Shown here one piece after another: positions 42,370-54,900 of a DNA stretch of 64,000 nt. Each line of letters opens with the position of its first letter. Within the stretch, counting starts at the first letter, position 1. Under the pieces are notes generated by a model, which worked only from the letters and a program-made list of their open reading frames with translations, was not told the origin of the DNA and ran no database searches. This DNA comes from Sipunculus nudus (lineage: Eukaryota; Annelida; Sipuncula; Golfingiida; Sipunculidae): positions 73,717,642 to 73,781,641 of the forward strand of contig CM049306.1 of assembly GCA_026874595.1 (NCBI GenBank). The letters are read 5' to 3'. The translations under genes and the position numbers were made by a program.

Positions 42370-45300
42370 GAACTCTGAGAATACAGTTATTTTTTTATTT
42401 CTAAAATCTGATCAAACATAGTTTTCACAACACATCTTCAGTTTATGATGTTCATAGGTACAACCACATTATAACAAAAATAAATAAATTAACCACTCTG
42501 CATGAAGCGATTAATTGACAAAATAAGGTTAAACACCATTTGTCTGACAGACGGCCCATGCAGGTGAACTACAGACCTCTTCGTTCTATAAGAGCTACTG
42601 CTCAATATTTTTACCTAGTTTACTTAAGTTATCTTGTAACATATCATAAAAGACAGCAGCTGCCCTTTCTGTCTATACCAGTGGTACACAAACTTGTACT
42701 GTCAGAGAACAGAAACCTGAGGACAAGAGCACCTCACCTTTGGTGTAACCAGTAAAGACCAAAGGATAGACCTTTTACAAAATAAAGAATGGGTACATGT
42801 GCAACTCACCCTGTGATCTGTCACATTTACATCATTGTGTCATACATCTTTCAACTGAACCATATATTTCACTAACATAATGATTTATACTAAATATAGG
42901 ATGAATGTAATCTGATGACTATAGGCTCCAGGTGTATTTCAGATTCTCTCATGCCGAGGTGTAGGATATCATTACATTACATTATAATTTAATGTGATAC
43001 ACATCAAGTACCACGACCGCTGAATCTATTTTACAGTCAGTGGATTTGTGTGCATGACATTAGCAATGTAGGACTTAAAAGAGCTCATATATATGAAGTG
43101 GTACGATGTGGTTCATATCACCCAGATCTTTAAGTTGAATGGGTAAATAAATACCAAAATAGCAGAAACTTGGTTTGGAGAGCTTTTAATCTTTGAAAAA
43201 TGCTCACATATAAAATTAGATTGACAACTACTGTGGGCACCAAAGGATCAGTAATGTTACAAATTCAAGGCCATAGTTCTTTTTAAAGGCACAGCTGCAG
43301 ATTGCCAAAAAAGTGGTCAGATTTAAATATTTTTCTTGAACTCTGGTTACAGCAAAATTTTATTAACCTAAAATAATTATGCTTGTTTTAAAAGTTTACA
43401 TCTCATGTAATGTTGTTTACACTTAGTGCCAAAGGATATTAATTTGAGCAAAAAAAATAATTCGTGTCAATAGTAATACTAAGATTCTGATGCACTTTGT
43501 GATCAAGTGAATGCAAACAATAACATTACTTTGAAAAGAATGAAGACTATCAAGTTATTATTTAGGAACACATTAACTTCTTGGTAAATCAATAAAACAA
43601 CTCTCATGAATATGCCACAACTAAGGTCATGTTAAAGGAATCACACTTAAAACAAGTGTGTCTTTGTTTTCATATCTTAGACAATTTATTTAATTTGAGT
43701 GAGATATCATGCAACAAGAAATCTGCCCAAGTATAATGAAATGCCATCATATTTTAATGATTATTTCAACAAGTTATATGCACATATTTGATTATAAAAT
43801 GTCTGATTTTAAAACAAAACTCTCCTTCTATTTCAAATGTAAACCAATAAAATGATAAAAATAGAACTTGTTCCTGCCACAGGAGAAGAGAAAAGTCTGT
43901 AGGACAGATATTTTTGTGGAATTGTTAAATTTAAATAAAGGGTTGGGGCTTTTGCATGAGGAAGATGGCACATTTCTGCTGGATCATATTTAACTGTCCA
44001 GAGGCAACATTTGATAGATTGAGATTCAAAAAGAATAAATTTTGTAGTACCATCACTAAAATTTAACTTTTATATACAAATGAATGTCAAAATGCTGAAA
44101 GATGCAATAGATAAGGATAAGTGAGAGGGGGTTGGTGAAAATGAAAATAGCATCTCTGATTATAAGGTGGATGCTGTGCACCTTCCTACAAAAGTTTAGC
44201 AAACAAATATTTAAAGCATGAATTATCACACATCATGGTATCTTTTTACTCCCAAAAATTTATCATATGAAATTTTCCCATTTTCAAAGTTTTAAATTCT
44301 TGATGGGCTCCTCAGGTCAAAATTTACCTGTGAAAAGTATGATAACAATTTGATTTTCTTCTAATTTAAGGCAATGGTTTTACATAAATTTCAGTCCTCA
44401 TGATAATACTATATTTTCATTAACAAAATTATGTTTTGCTATAAGGTATATCATATATTTACAACTGAACTTGGAGATTCATTGACTAATATGTGTTCCC
44501 ACATGAAAATATTACCTTTACATTACCCAACGTTTACTTAGCCCTTGGTCTCAAAGAAGATACCCTTATGTACTAGACTCAACATGGCAAGCCTAACATT
44601 CATGTGTGTATCGCATTGTACAGAACTATTCAATAATATAGGTACACAAGTGAGATTATATACAGCATAATAGGAGTCCTTTTATGCAGTTATTTCTGTT
44701 TATAACTATATTGTGAAGATACATTTCAGGGTGTACCTGACTAGTCTCAAAGTAAAATGATCATACATTTGTGAAACTGGCTAATCCATAAAACATTTGC
44801 TAAAATAGTCATTGTATGAGAAAATGGAGTATATCAAGCTGTCCATTGAATCCTTGGAATTATTTCCTTAATGTTCAACATCCACTCTTTAAGGCTGTAA
44901 AACATTATTCAACCACTAAGGTTGCATGTTAACGCATTATGCTGGTTGAGTGATTGTCTTTTAACTGATATGGGTTTTTTTTCTGTCAAGTCCTATTAAA
45001 CCTATTCACTATTGAACTATACATACTAAAGGATCAAATGCAATGCAACATTTTGTCAAATAACAATTCATTCTAGAGCTGCACAGTTTGATAACATTGA
45101 CAACGATCTACAAACCGGGCTTTATGGACATTTCATTATAAGTGAAAAATGATCCCTATGATTAACTAAGTGAGGAAGGCACGCCATTAATAGCTGATGA
45201 CATTTATAACATGCAGTATAACATTATAATTTTACATTTTTATATTAGAAAAAGGGTTCCACAAAAACACCCAGGATATACAGTCAAATGATATAAGTGT

Positions 45301-48300
45301 ATATACAATATGCAGTTATTTAATGAACTGACATTCCTACTTGCCTAATGATGTACATGTACAATAAATATGTATCACATATCAATGACTAACATTCAAA
45401 TTTACAGGAACTGCTTTCCTATAGCTGCTATATATACCCCTTTCATATGGCAAATGCAAAAAGTTTTGGAACTGTGTCCAATATGAACTGTCCGTGTAAC
45501 AATCCAAAATGTCCCTAACAGGATAAACCAAAATGTTTTGAAATCAGCTAAGCACAGGGTTCAAAATGATTACAGTGCCAAGTGAATTATATTATTTTGC
45601 ACTTGTACAAGTACACATTTTCAAAACATTCTGGCTTTTGATGCTGCCCACATCACAGTCAAACAAATCATCCATGATTCAAACAGGCTATATGTTCATG
45701 TGAACACAAATATTTTGGAATTTCTTTTGACTGGAATCATTTTGCATGCCCCAAATGTTTTGAATGATGTGTGAAAATACTAACATTGTATTTGCAAATG
45801 CTTGCTTTGATGTATAGAAAAGAAGAACCAGGTGTATAGAATTCAACAGAAATGTTGTCTACAGTATTATCTAAATGTAATGAGATTTGATCAAAAGTAG
45901 GAAACAAATCACCCATGCACTGTTCAAATAGTTTTATATTATACTTAACACTCACAGAGTCGGTATTGATTAATACGGATCAATTTTCAGAAAAGAATTT
46001 TTCAATGGAACTTTAAAATCTGAAGCCGGCAATATTTAACAGAAAGTGTCCATTGTTAGTGCCAGCCATACCTTATTATTAAATTTTGTGTTCCAGATAA
46101 AAACATTTTTAAAGAGTTCATCACTTAGATTTGGTAAATTTCCAGGAATTTCTTAGGTTATCATAATAAGAGGGACAAAATTTTCCACTATAATATGGTG
46201 TATATAATATCTTGTCAAATAAATGGTATGACCTCAGATCTAGTGCAGGAGAATTATTAATGCAAATCTAGCGACAGTGTTATCAAAGTATTACTTAAAT
46301 AGGAGAGCTATTTGTTTAGTGGAAGCACTTTGTTGTAACTGTAAAGAAAAGCTGTTTGTAAAATAGTTAGAGAGTCCTAGATAAGCTACAGCAGCAAAAT
46401 AGTCTAGAAATTTGATATTATTAGATAACATAAATGAAGAAAAAGTGCTGTTCAAATTTAAGAAGATCAAATTCACAGCACCATTCAATCATAAATTTCC
46501 CAGTTCACTTAATCTCAAGTATGGCATGGCCCATGGAAATATCAGCACCAGCTGATACTCCAGCCAATGTTTTACATATGATATAATATCAACAAGCCAC
46601 GGACCAAGTGATCTCCTACACCAGCTGTGATGGAACTTATTTTGCAAAATTCCTACAATGAGCAAACTGTAAGTAAAAGCACCAGTGTTTCTAGCACCTG
46701 CATTAGTGCTCAGTAGAAATGTAAACAATTCCCAACAAACTGACTTTGATTAGTGTATGATGTGGAAAAAGTGAGGTGGTGGGCTACAAAGCATCTCTAA
46801 TTTTTATGATTTTGTCTTTTGACGTTTTGGCATAAGTGGATAAAATGCCAAGAACCACAGTTGAGGGAGGATAACATTAAAGTTCAGGCTGAAACATCTC
46901 AGAAATACATTCCTAGTATATAGATTCAACTTCTGAATATATTTTGTATATTTCAATGTGGCTATATGAGAATGAAAGTTAAATACTGGTCCTCAAAGAC
47001 TTATTTGTAGAATCTGAGATTTATGGATTACTCTACGCACACTTTAATGAATGCTAGATACTTCTGGCTAAAAAAAAAATTATTACAATGTCCCCGTGAT
47101 GGAAGTATGAGACTGTTTAACAACAAGCTTTGAGTATACACAGTACATGTCCTCATGTGACTGGAAGTGGTTTGATTGTTTAAAAGTTGAAATCCACTAG
47201 TCAGTGACAGCATGTGAAGCACTGCAATTTTCGTCTTTTTGTAAAACTAAGGTTCAACTAATGTGTTGCATGATGCTCTTGAAAGACCTTTGGATTTAGA
47301 TTGGCAGCCATTTTACCAGGATCCTACATGATAATAACACTGATATAGACAAAACGACCTGTACTCCATGGTATTGGTGCTTTTTGGCTTTTTTTTTTAT
47401 AAAAGGTTGCAACAGATTACCTCTAATAAATAATATTTAATAACATCAGATACTGGTTACCCGTCTGAGTAATCAATAAATATTTACTTATACTGTTTTT
47501 AGATGTTGACTGAAGTTGCCTCAAATTGACAAATATTATCTATCAGACTTAACTGTTCAGCAGGCTCTGTGACAAAAAGAATTACCAAGCTATAAATGCA
47601 TGATTTTTGTTTGAACATTTATCAGTCAGGACAAAAAATGAGTAAATTTGTGCATGTAGTTTCTTGATGCATTTGACAACAAGCCATACACCCATAATTT
47701 CAACATGTGACTTGTGCCAATTGGATTTCAGTTTGTAGGCCTATGCAAAATGGCAGCCCCCATAAGTGGTTTCTAGAAACCAAGATAAATAAACTTGCCA
47801 CAGTTCAATACCCCTGCTAGGATTCAACATGAATGTGCTCCGAGAACAGCATCCAGGGGAGAATCTGCAGAGAGAGTTTGGTGGCAAGTGAATGTGTGTC
47901 TGAAAAGTTTAGAGCAGAACAGCCCTTTTTTTGGACCATGTCCATTTGTAATGCTCATTCAAAAAACAGTAAAGTCCAACCCACAAGTAAAAGGAGCAGC
48001 AAATCTATAGAACTATCAATTTTTGGTGTGGCCTAAGGTATTTTTATATGAAACTGTCTACAACCTCATCGGATTCACCAATCTAAACAAATCCTTATTC
48101 TCTATCAGTCTGTTTTCCATGATTTTCTTTTTACTTTGTGCATACAACATAAGCTGTATCTTGGTCATATAGAAAATTGTGATAAAAACAATAAACATGA
48201 ACAATTATATTACCATCCTAAATAAATAACAATTGGGTATTATGGTTATGATATGCTGAAGAGCTGCATTATCTGTTTAATGAATTTTTATTTACTAAAA

Positions 48301-48787
48301 CAAACTTTTTTAACATAGCTCAGCTAACAAACATGTCTTTGTTAAGTCAGCAATTTTCAGTTGAAAGCAAGATGAAGTAACACATAGCTATTTTAAGAGC
48401 TGACATATGGTTCTTTTCATATGATAATGTATATTTCACATGTGACCAGCACTTGTGATAACCTCTGATCTGTAGGAAATCTGTTTCTGAGCTGTCAAAC
48501 ATCAACACTAAAATCTTGTGTAAGACATAAAATCATGGATAAAACCCAAGCTTTAATTCATAACTGCCTGCCACAGATACTGATACTATATCATGTGGTT
48601 AAATGCTTATACGAATATAAAATGAACCAAGGTCAAGGATAAGTACAAAGGTGAATGAGGTCAAGGTCATTCATTCTGTGACCCATGCTTCAGTGTAAAT
48701 ATTCTAAATAAAGCTGGGTTATGATTGAGCAAAGAACTTGTGTACAATGGGGCATGTGTAATGAGACAAATGAAGATACATAAGATG
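42370..48787. other. Repeat-poor stretch 3' of DENND6
   Basis: About 6.4 kb of AT-rich sequence in which I recognise none of the window's repeat families and no convincing exon on either strand. It may contain the DENND6 3' UTR (several reversed AATAAA) or non-coding transcripts. Short open frames here lack domains. Confidence 0.4.
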
Positions 48788-48937
48788 TCACGCAGGGTTT
48801 CCAGATACATGTCTGTTTTTCTGTCTCAGCACAGTCTGCAGGTCTTCAGGTAACGTACTGATTACAGTCCCCAGATGATTTTCTAGCTTATCTATTACTT
48901 CTTCTGATACTGCAATGTTGCCTGCTCTTGACTGTTT
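48788..48937 (-). CDS. DENND6: DENND6 terminal coding exon
   Basis: The exon follows a TTGTATTGTAG acceptor and encodes 49 residues and TGA, from KQSRAGNIAVSEEVIDKLEN to LRQKNRHVSGNPA. TLPEDLQTVL is the expected near-C-terminal signature. A reverse AATAAA is at 48292-48287, about 0.5 kb beyond the stop. The true 3' end is unknown. Confidence 0.92.
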   Translation of the reverse strand, partial: KQSRAGNIAVSEEVIDKLENHLGTVISTLPEDLQTVLRQKNRHVSGNPA

Positions 48938-51900
48938 CTACAATACAATCACATCACTTATATGAGGAATTTGCATCAAAACTTTTGACAGGTCCTCAAG
49001 TGTCCAAATATGTATATAGTTTTCTTTTAACCATCACATATTTAACCATTCAATATCTTGCATTGTATAGACTAATTTCTACCATTTTCCAGTCTTTTTC
49101 ATGGATCCATAAAAATGCTGCTGAACAATCATTAAGCTGTTGGACTACCAGCTAGTTTGTATCACCAACAGTTAAAATACAGTTTACAGATGACTTGCAA
49201 ATCAAATGAACTAAACAAGATTATCATTACACGTTAGGTAAATGGGACTCACTGAAAAGCTTGTGACACATTAACAACAAATGGATTGAACCTTAGCACA
49301 AATTAACTAAATATAAGGTAAATAGTTTAAGCAAAGTCATAAAAAAATATTTCCAATATGTAGTCTATACATTTATAAAGATAAGAATGAAAGCATTATA
49401 AAGGGTTTGTATTTAGCAGTTGTTAGCATACAGTGCAATACACCAGGAGGGTTAATTCAATACACCAAGACAATCTATTATCATATATAAAGTTTGATGT
49501 TCAATCATTTTGACATTTTCATTAATTCTAATATTTATGGTACATACCAATTTCTCCCTGAGCCTGAGAACCATGTCTACGACCTCAACCTCCGCCTTCC
49601 CTCGTATGTGTGACGACAGATCCTAAAAATAAACACACATAATCATGTGCATGCCTACTGGCTATGCTTTATATTGGTTTTAAAATGAATTTTTTAAAAA
49701 TTTAAATACCTATTTTTTACATGTCTAATTCAAGAAATTTTTATAGATCTTCAAGCATTTTTGAACTTGTAATACTATAACATCAAGGACATGGTTCAGA
49801 AACTTCAAAGAGTTCAAAGACTAATTCAATATCAGACATAATGACAGATACATTGACTTGCATTATAATGCAATACAAAAACATATATTATCAGACATGA
49901 TGAAAAATTGTTTCCTTTTTTTCAGACAAGACAATACCAAGGCTGATTTATTATCAGAAATAATGGCAGATAGCTTGCCTTGTCATATAAGGTAACACAA
50001 AGACTAATTTATTATTAGACATATTGCTAAACAGTATGCCTGGTTAGCTACAGTGATTAACTGCCTCCTTTGGAAAGGTTTGATCCAGATCCAAGAAGGA
50101 ATTTCAGGAATATCTCAAAGGTGCAGCCACATATGCCCAATTGAACATGGGAATATGGGCCAAATAAGTGAATGCCAACACTTGCTGGGGAACATAAGCA
50201 CCAATGAACTTGGGTTTATGGCCCAATAAATGAATGAAAACACAGATTGCGGGGTACCCAACAGTAAGAAAATCCCACATAGCATAGACCTTCATCCTTG
50301 AGACTGCATATTTCTAGTGTATAATAAGTGATAATGTCAGACAGTTTCACTAGTAAGATAAGGTAGATACTTACTGCCTGAGACAGAGCTTCCACCTGAA
50401 TGGCTTCTAACTTTTGATTGACCTCCTGATGTCTTGTCCTGTACCATCCTTCAAAGTTTGCACTACTGAAAAACCTCCTGCACGCACACAATAAAACATG
50501 ATATGATATACACCAACCACAAAACTCTTACTATAAAATGAGCAGCTGGGCATGGCCCAAAAAAGCATTATGCTGCTCTTAACTTTGCCAACATGTCCCC
50601 TTTCCACCAGATAGATTGTAGTTATGGTAAAGCAGATACCAACTGCATGCAAGTTAAATATATGCCATATTAAAAGTGAAACTATTTGAAGAAATATATA
50701 AATACATGGAATTATTATGTTAAATCTGAAAATTAATGTTACAGGTTTCTGCTCATTCAAACTCTTCAGATATTATTTATCAGCTGAATATAAGAGGAAT
50801 TTAAAGTTCTTAAACAAGGGACCCATGGATCACGGCGCTCAGCTGATCATGATTGGACTATAAATGTATCACCATTGAGATACTATATGGAGTCAATAAA
50901 GCTTATGAATATCATGGTCACGTTGGGCTTTATAAAGGAATATAATGTAATATGTGAGTAAATGATATATGAAATAACCTTACTGATGGCTTAATATGGA
51001 GTAAAATATAGTGGTTTATTTTTTATTTATTTGTGAGGGGTTGAAAAAAGCAATTCATTTGAGCAAATATGAATGCAATGACAGTATACTAAGCAGTGGT
51101 ATAATGATGATAAGGCTATTTGTTGAAGGATATACAGTGTATGTAAGTCTGCCAGATTTCAATTTGACAGATTTAAGGTAATGATTAACTATGCTGACAA
51201 GGGGATTTATGAATTTGTGACTGTATGACATATCTCTTTGGTGTTGTAAAGGTACATTATTTTGATGCCCACCACATCTAAATATTACACAATATTGACA
51301 TAATTTCTGGCATGTATATAGGTACCTATGGACAAATAGTCAACAGTACTCAAACACCTGTCAGGTAAAAATCTAAAATATTATGAAATGTAGATAAAGT
51401 TTGAGAGGAAGAGGTACTGTAGGCTATGATTGATTAATATGATTGAAGAAATTGTTGCAAATAATATTTTGAGATCTGACCATGCATTTCCATTGGTTAC
51501 CTTTTTGATAAGCTGTTGACAGTTCAACAGTTTACACATTTGTCTAATGAGATCCAATTTATTTAGTAAACCTTTTTTATCAATTTTATGATATGTATAC
51601 AGTTGCCATATGTCCCCACTCCACAGATGGAATGACCTGATGGTTGGGGGGGGGGGGGGGGGGGGATGGTGTTATGATCAGAGTTACAAGGCCTCTGTCT
51701 CTCTGTAGATATTTTCTTTGATTATTAAATTTTATGCTATGGTCATAGAACTATTGTGCCAAGTAGCAAAGACTCAGTGGGGTGAAGAAGGGGATGGTGA
51801 GAGTTACAACACCCTTGCATATGCATACAAGATATGAAATTTAATTCAACAGTACTTTTAAGAAAAACAAGTGACCCATGGGTCATGACGCTCAGCTGAC

Positions 51901-54900
51901 TGGGAAGAGATTCGCAAAAGGAAATTTTATCACCAGAATGGTAGTATATACCTATTCAACTGAAGCATCAAACAGATTAACCAACAGGCCAAGATTTAGT
52001 CTGTATTTATATATCTCAAAAATAGAGAAAAATGTGTAAACTTTTAAAACTAGAATACGGGTAACCGACAAGTGACTACATGTATCTGCCAAAATTGGAT
52101 GGTGAGGCATGGATTGAGTGGCAAGGGGAAATAGAGTGAGGTATGTTGCATATTAGCATGGATGTCTGCAGCCTAAATGTGTATGTAGGTTGTGCCACCT
52201 ACCACAAATCCAGAAATCTGTCTAAGTTGTATACACCTGCAAAATTTTAGGCAGAAAAGTCAAACCACTACATGTATATGAGCGATTTTTGCCCATGGCA
52301 GACAAACAGACAAACACTGTGCAAAAATCTTTGCAGGTAACCCCTCCAGTTTTGTGTATGATAAAGACCTATGTGAGATCTAAACACATGCACAATTTTG
52401 GCCCAATCAGTCAAATGGTTCCTGAGATATGAGCTTGGATGTGTCCAGCGTTAACTAGAATGTAGGTGGCGCCACCTGTCATAAAATCAAGAAAGCTGTC
52501 CACGATGTATAAACCTGCAAAATTTTAGGCAGTTATGTCGAACCACTACAGAGAAATGAGTAATTTTAGGCCACGGCAGACTAACAGACAGACGCTGTGC
52601 AAACATTGTTACAGGTGGCGCCACCATTTTTTGTGTATGTTACAGAGCTATCAAAGGGCTACATTTGTATAAATTTTATTTCCTGATCGGTCAAACGGTT
52701 CCCGAGATATAAGCTTGGATGTCATCAGCGTGAACGTAGGTGGCGCCACCTGTCATAAAATCAAGAAAGCTATCCTGGATGTATACACATGACGAATTTC
52801 AGGTGAATTAGTCAATTCACTGCAGAGATATGAGTGATTTTAACCCAAGGCAGATGAACAGATGGACACTGTGCAAACATGGTTACAGGTGGCGCCACCA
52901 TTTTTTGTGTATGTTATAAAGCAATCCAAGGTCTACATTTGTATCAATTTTATTTCCTGATCGGTCAAACGGTTCCAGAGATATGAGGGTTTATGAGTGG
53001 AAACAGACCCACAAATGGACACTGGATAGAGAGGAAAGGTCAGAGGTCAATGCAAATTGGTTAGGCACCAGTTCACATGTGACCCGATAATAGGTGTAAG
53101 TTTGGGAAAAATCGGTCCATTAGTCTCCGAGGAGCTCTCTGGAAACGAACGCCGCCACGGCGGAGGAACTCGGTCAGAAACATAGTATCCGCAAAACTTC
53201 GTTTTGGCGGATACAAAAATACAGGTGGCTCCACCAGTCTGCAGAAACTAATAAAAACACTTAATGGTCAATATCCATGCAAAAAATCATGGTGATCTCT
53301 GCATTAGTTGTTCAGATACTTCAGTTTTTGTATCAAATTGTCCATTATTCTGAGGGATACTTCAGAGTCCTATAGCTTGAAGGATATGGGTAATAGAGAA
53401 CTAATTTCAAGTTTCCACAGGCACCTTTCATGGGCCTCCTTGCATGACAAGAATGAAGATTCTAGGTCCAGTTGTTGCGATTTGTACCCTGTTGACAGAT
53501 AACCACATCTTTAAAGGTATCAAAAAAAAAGAAAAAAATTCGTAAAAATTTGAAAAAAAAATAAGAGGTGGCACACCCAGTCTGCAGAAACTGATGGAAC
53601 AGCTCATGATCAATATGTATGCCGAAAATCATGACCATCAGTGTTGTAGTTATTGAAATACTGCAGTTTTTGTATCAAATTTTCCATTATTCATGGGGGG
53701 GGGGGGGTATTTTGGAACCATACAGCTTAAAGAATATGGGTAACAGAGACCTAATTTCAACTTTCCATGGAGACTTTTCATGGGTCTCCCTGTGTGTCAA
53801 GAATGAAGATTCTTGGTCCAGTTTTTATGATTTGTGCCCTGTTAACAGATGTTCATATCTTTAAAGGTCTCAAAAATACAGAAAAATTTCGTAAAAAAAA
53901 CCGAACAAATACAGGTGGTGCCACCAGTCTGCAGAAACTTATGAAACACTCCATGATCAATATCCATGCAAACAATTATGGTTATCTCTGCATTAGTTGT
54001 TCAGATACTTTAGCTTTTGTATCAAATTTTCCATTATTCTGAGCTGTACTTTGGAGTGCCATAGCTCAAAGGATATGGGTAACAGAGACCAAATTTCAGG
54101 TTTCCATGGAGACTTATCATGGGTCTCCCTGTGTGTCAAGAACGAAGATTCTAGGTCCAGTCGTTACGATTTGTACCCTGTTGACAGATAACTACATCCT
54201 TAAAAGTCTCAAAAATGGAGAAAATTTTCGTGAACATTGAAAAATACAGGTGGCGCCACCAGTCTAGAGAAACTGATGAAACATCTCATGATCAATATGT
54301 ATGTCGAAAATCATGACCATCAGTGATGTAGTTAATGAGATATTGAAGTTTTTGTATGAAATTTTTGACTATTCTGGGGGGTAATTTTGGGCCCCATAGC
54401 TTGAAGGATATGGGTAACAGAGACCTAATTTCTGGTTTCCATGGAGACTTTTCATGGGTCTCTCAGTGTGTCGAAAATGAAGATTCTAGGTCCAGTCATT
54501 ACGATTTGTGCCACGCTAACAGATGACAGCATCCTCAAAGGTCTCAAAAATAGAGGAAAAAATCGTAAAAAATCAAACAGTACAGGTGGCGCCACCAGTC
54601 TGCAGGAACTGATTGAACATCTCATGATCAATATGTATGCCAAAAATGAAGACCATCAGTGATGTAGTTATTGAGATATTGAAGTTTTTGTATGAAATTT
54701 TTTACTATTCTGGGGGGTACTTTGGGGCCCGATAGCTCAAAGGATATGGGTAACAGAGACCTAATTTCTGGTTTTTAAGGAGATTTTTCATGGACCTCTC
54801 AGTGTGTCAAGAATTAAGATTCTAAGTCCAGTCTTTATGATTTGTGCCTTGTTAACAGATGTTCACATTTTTAAAGGTCTCAAAAATAGAGAAAAAAATT

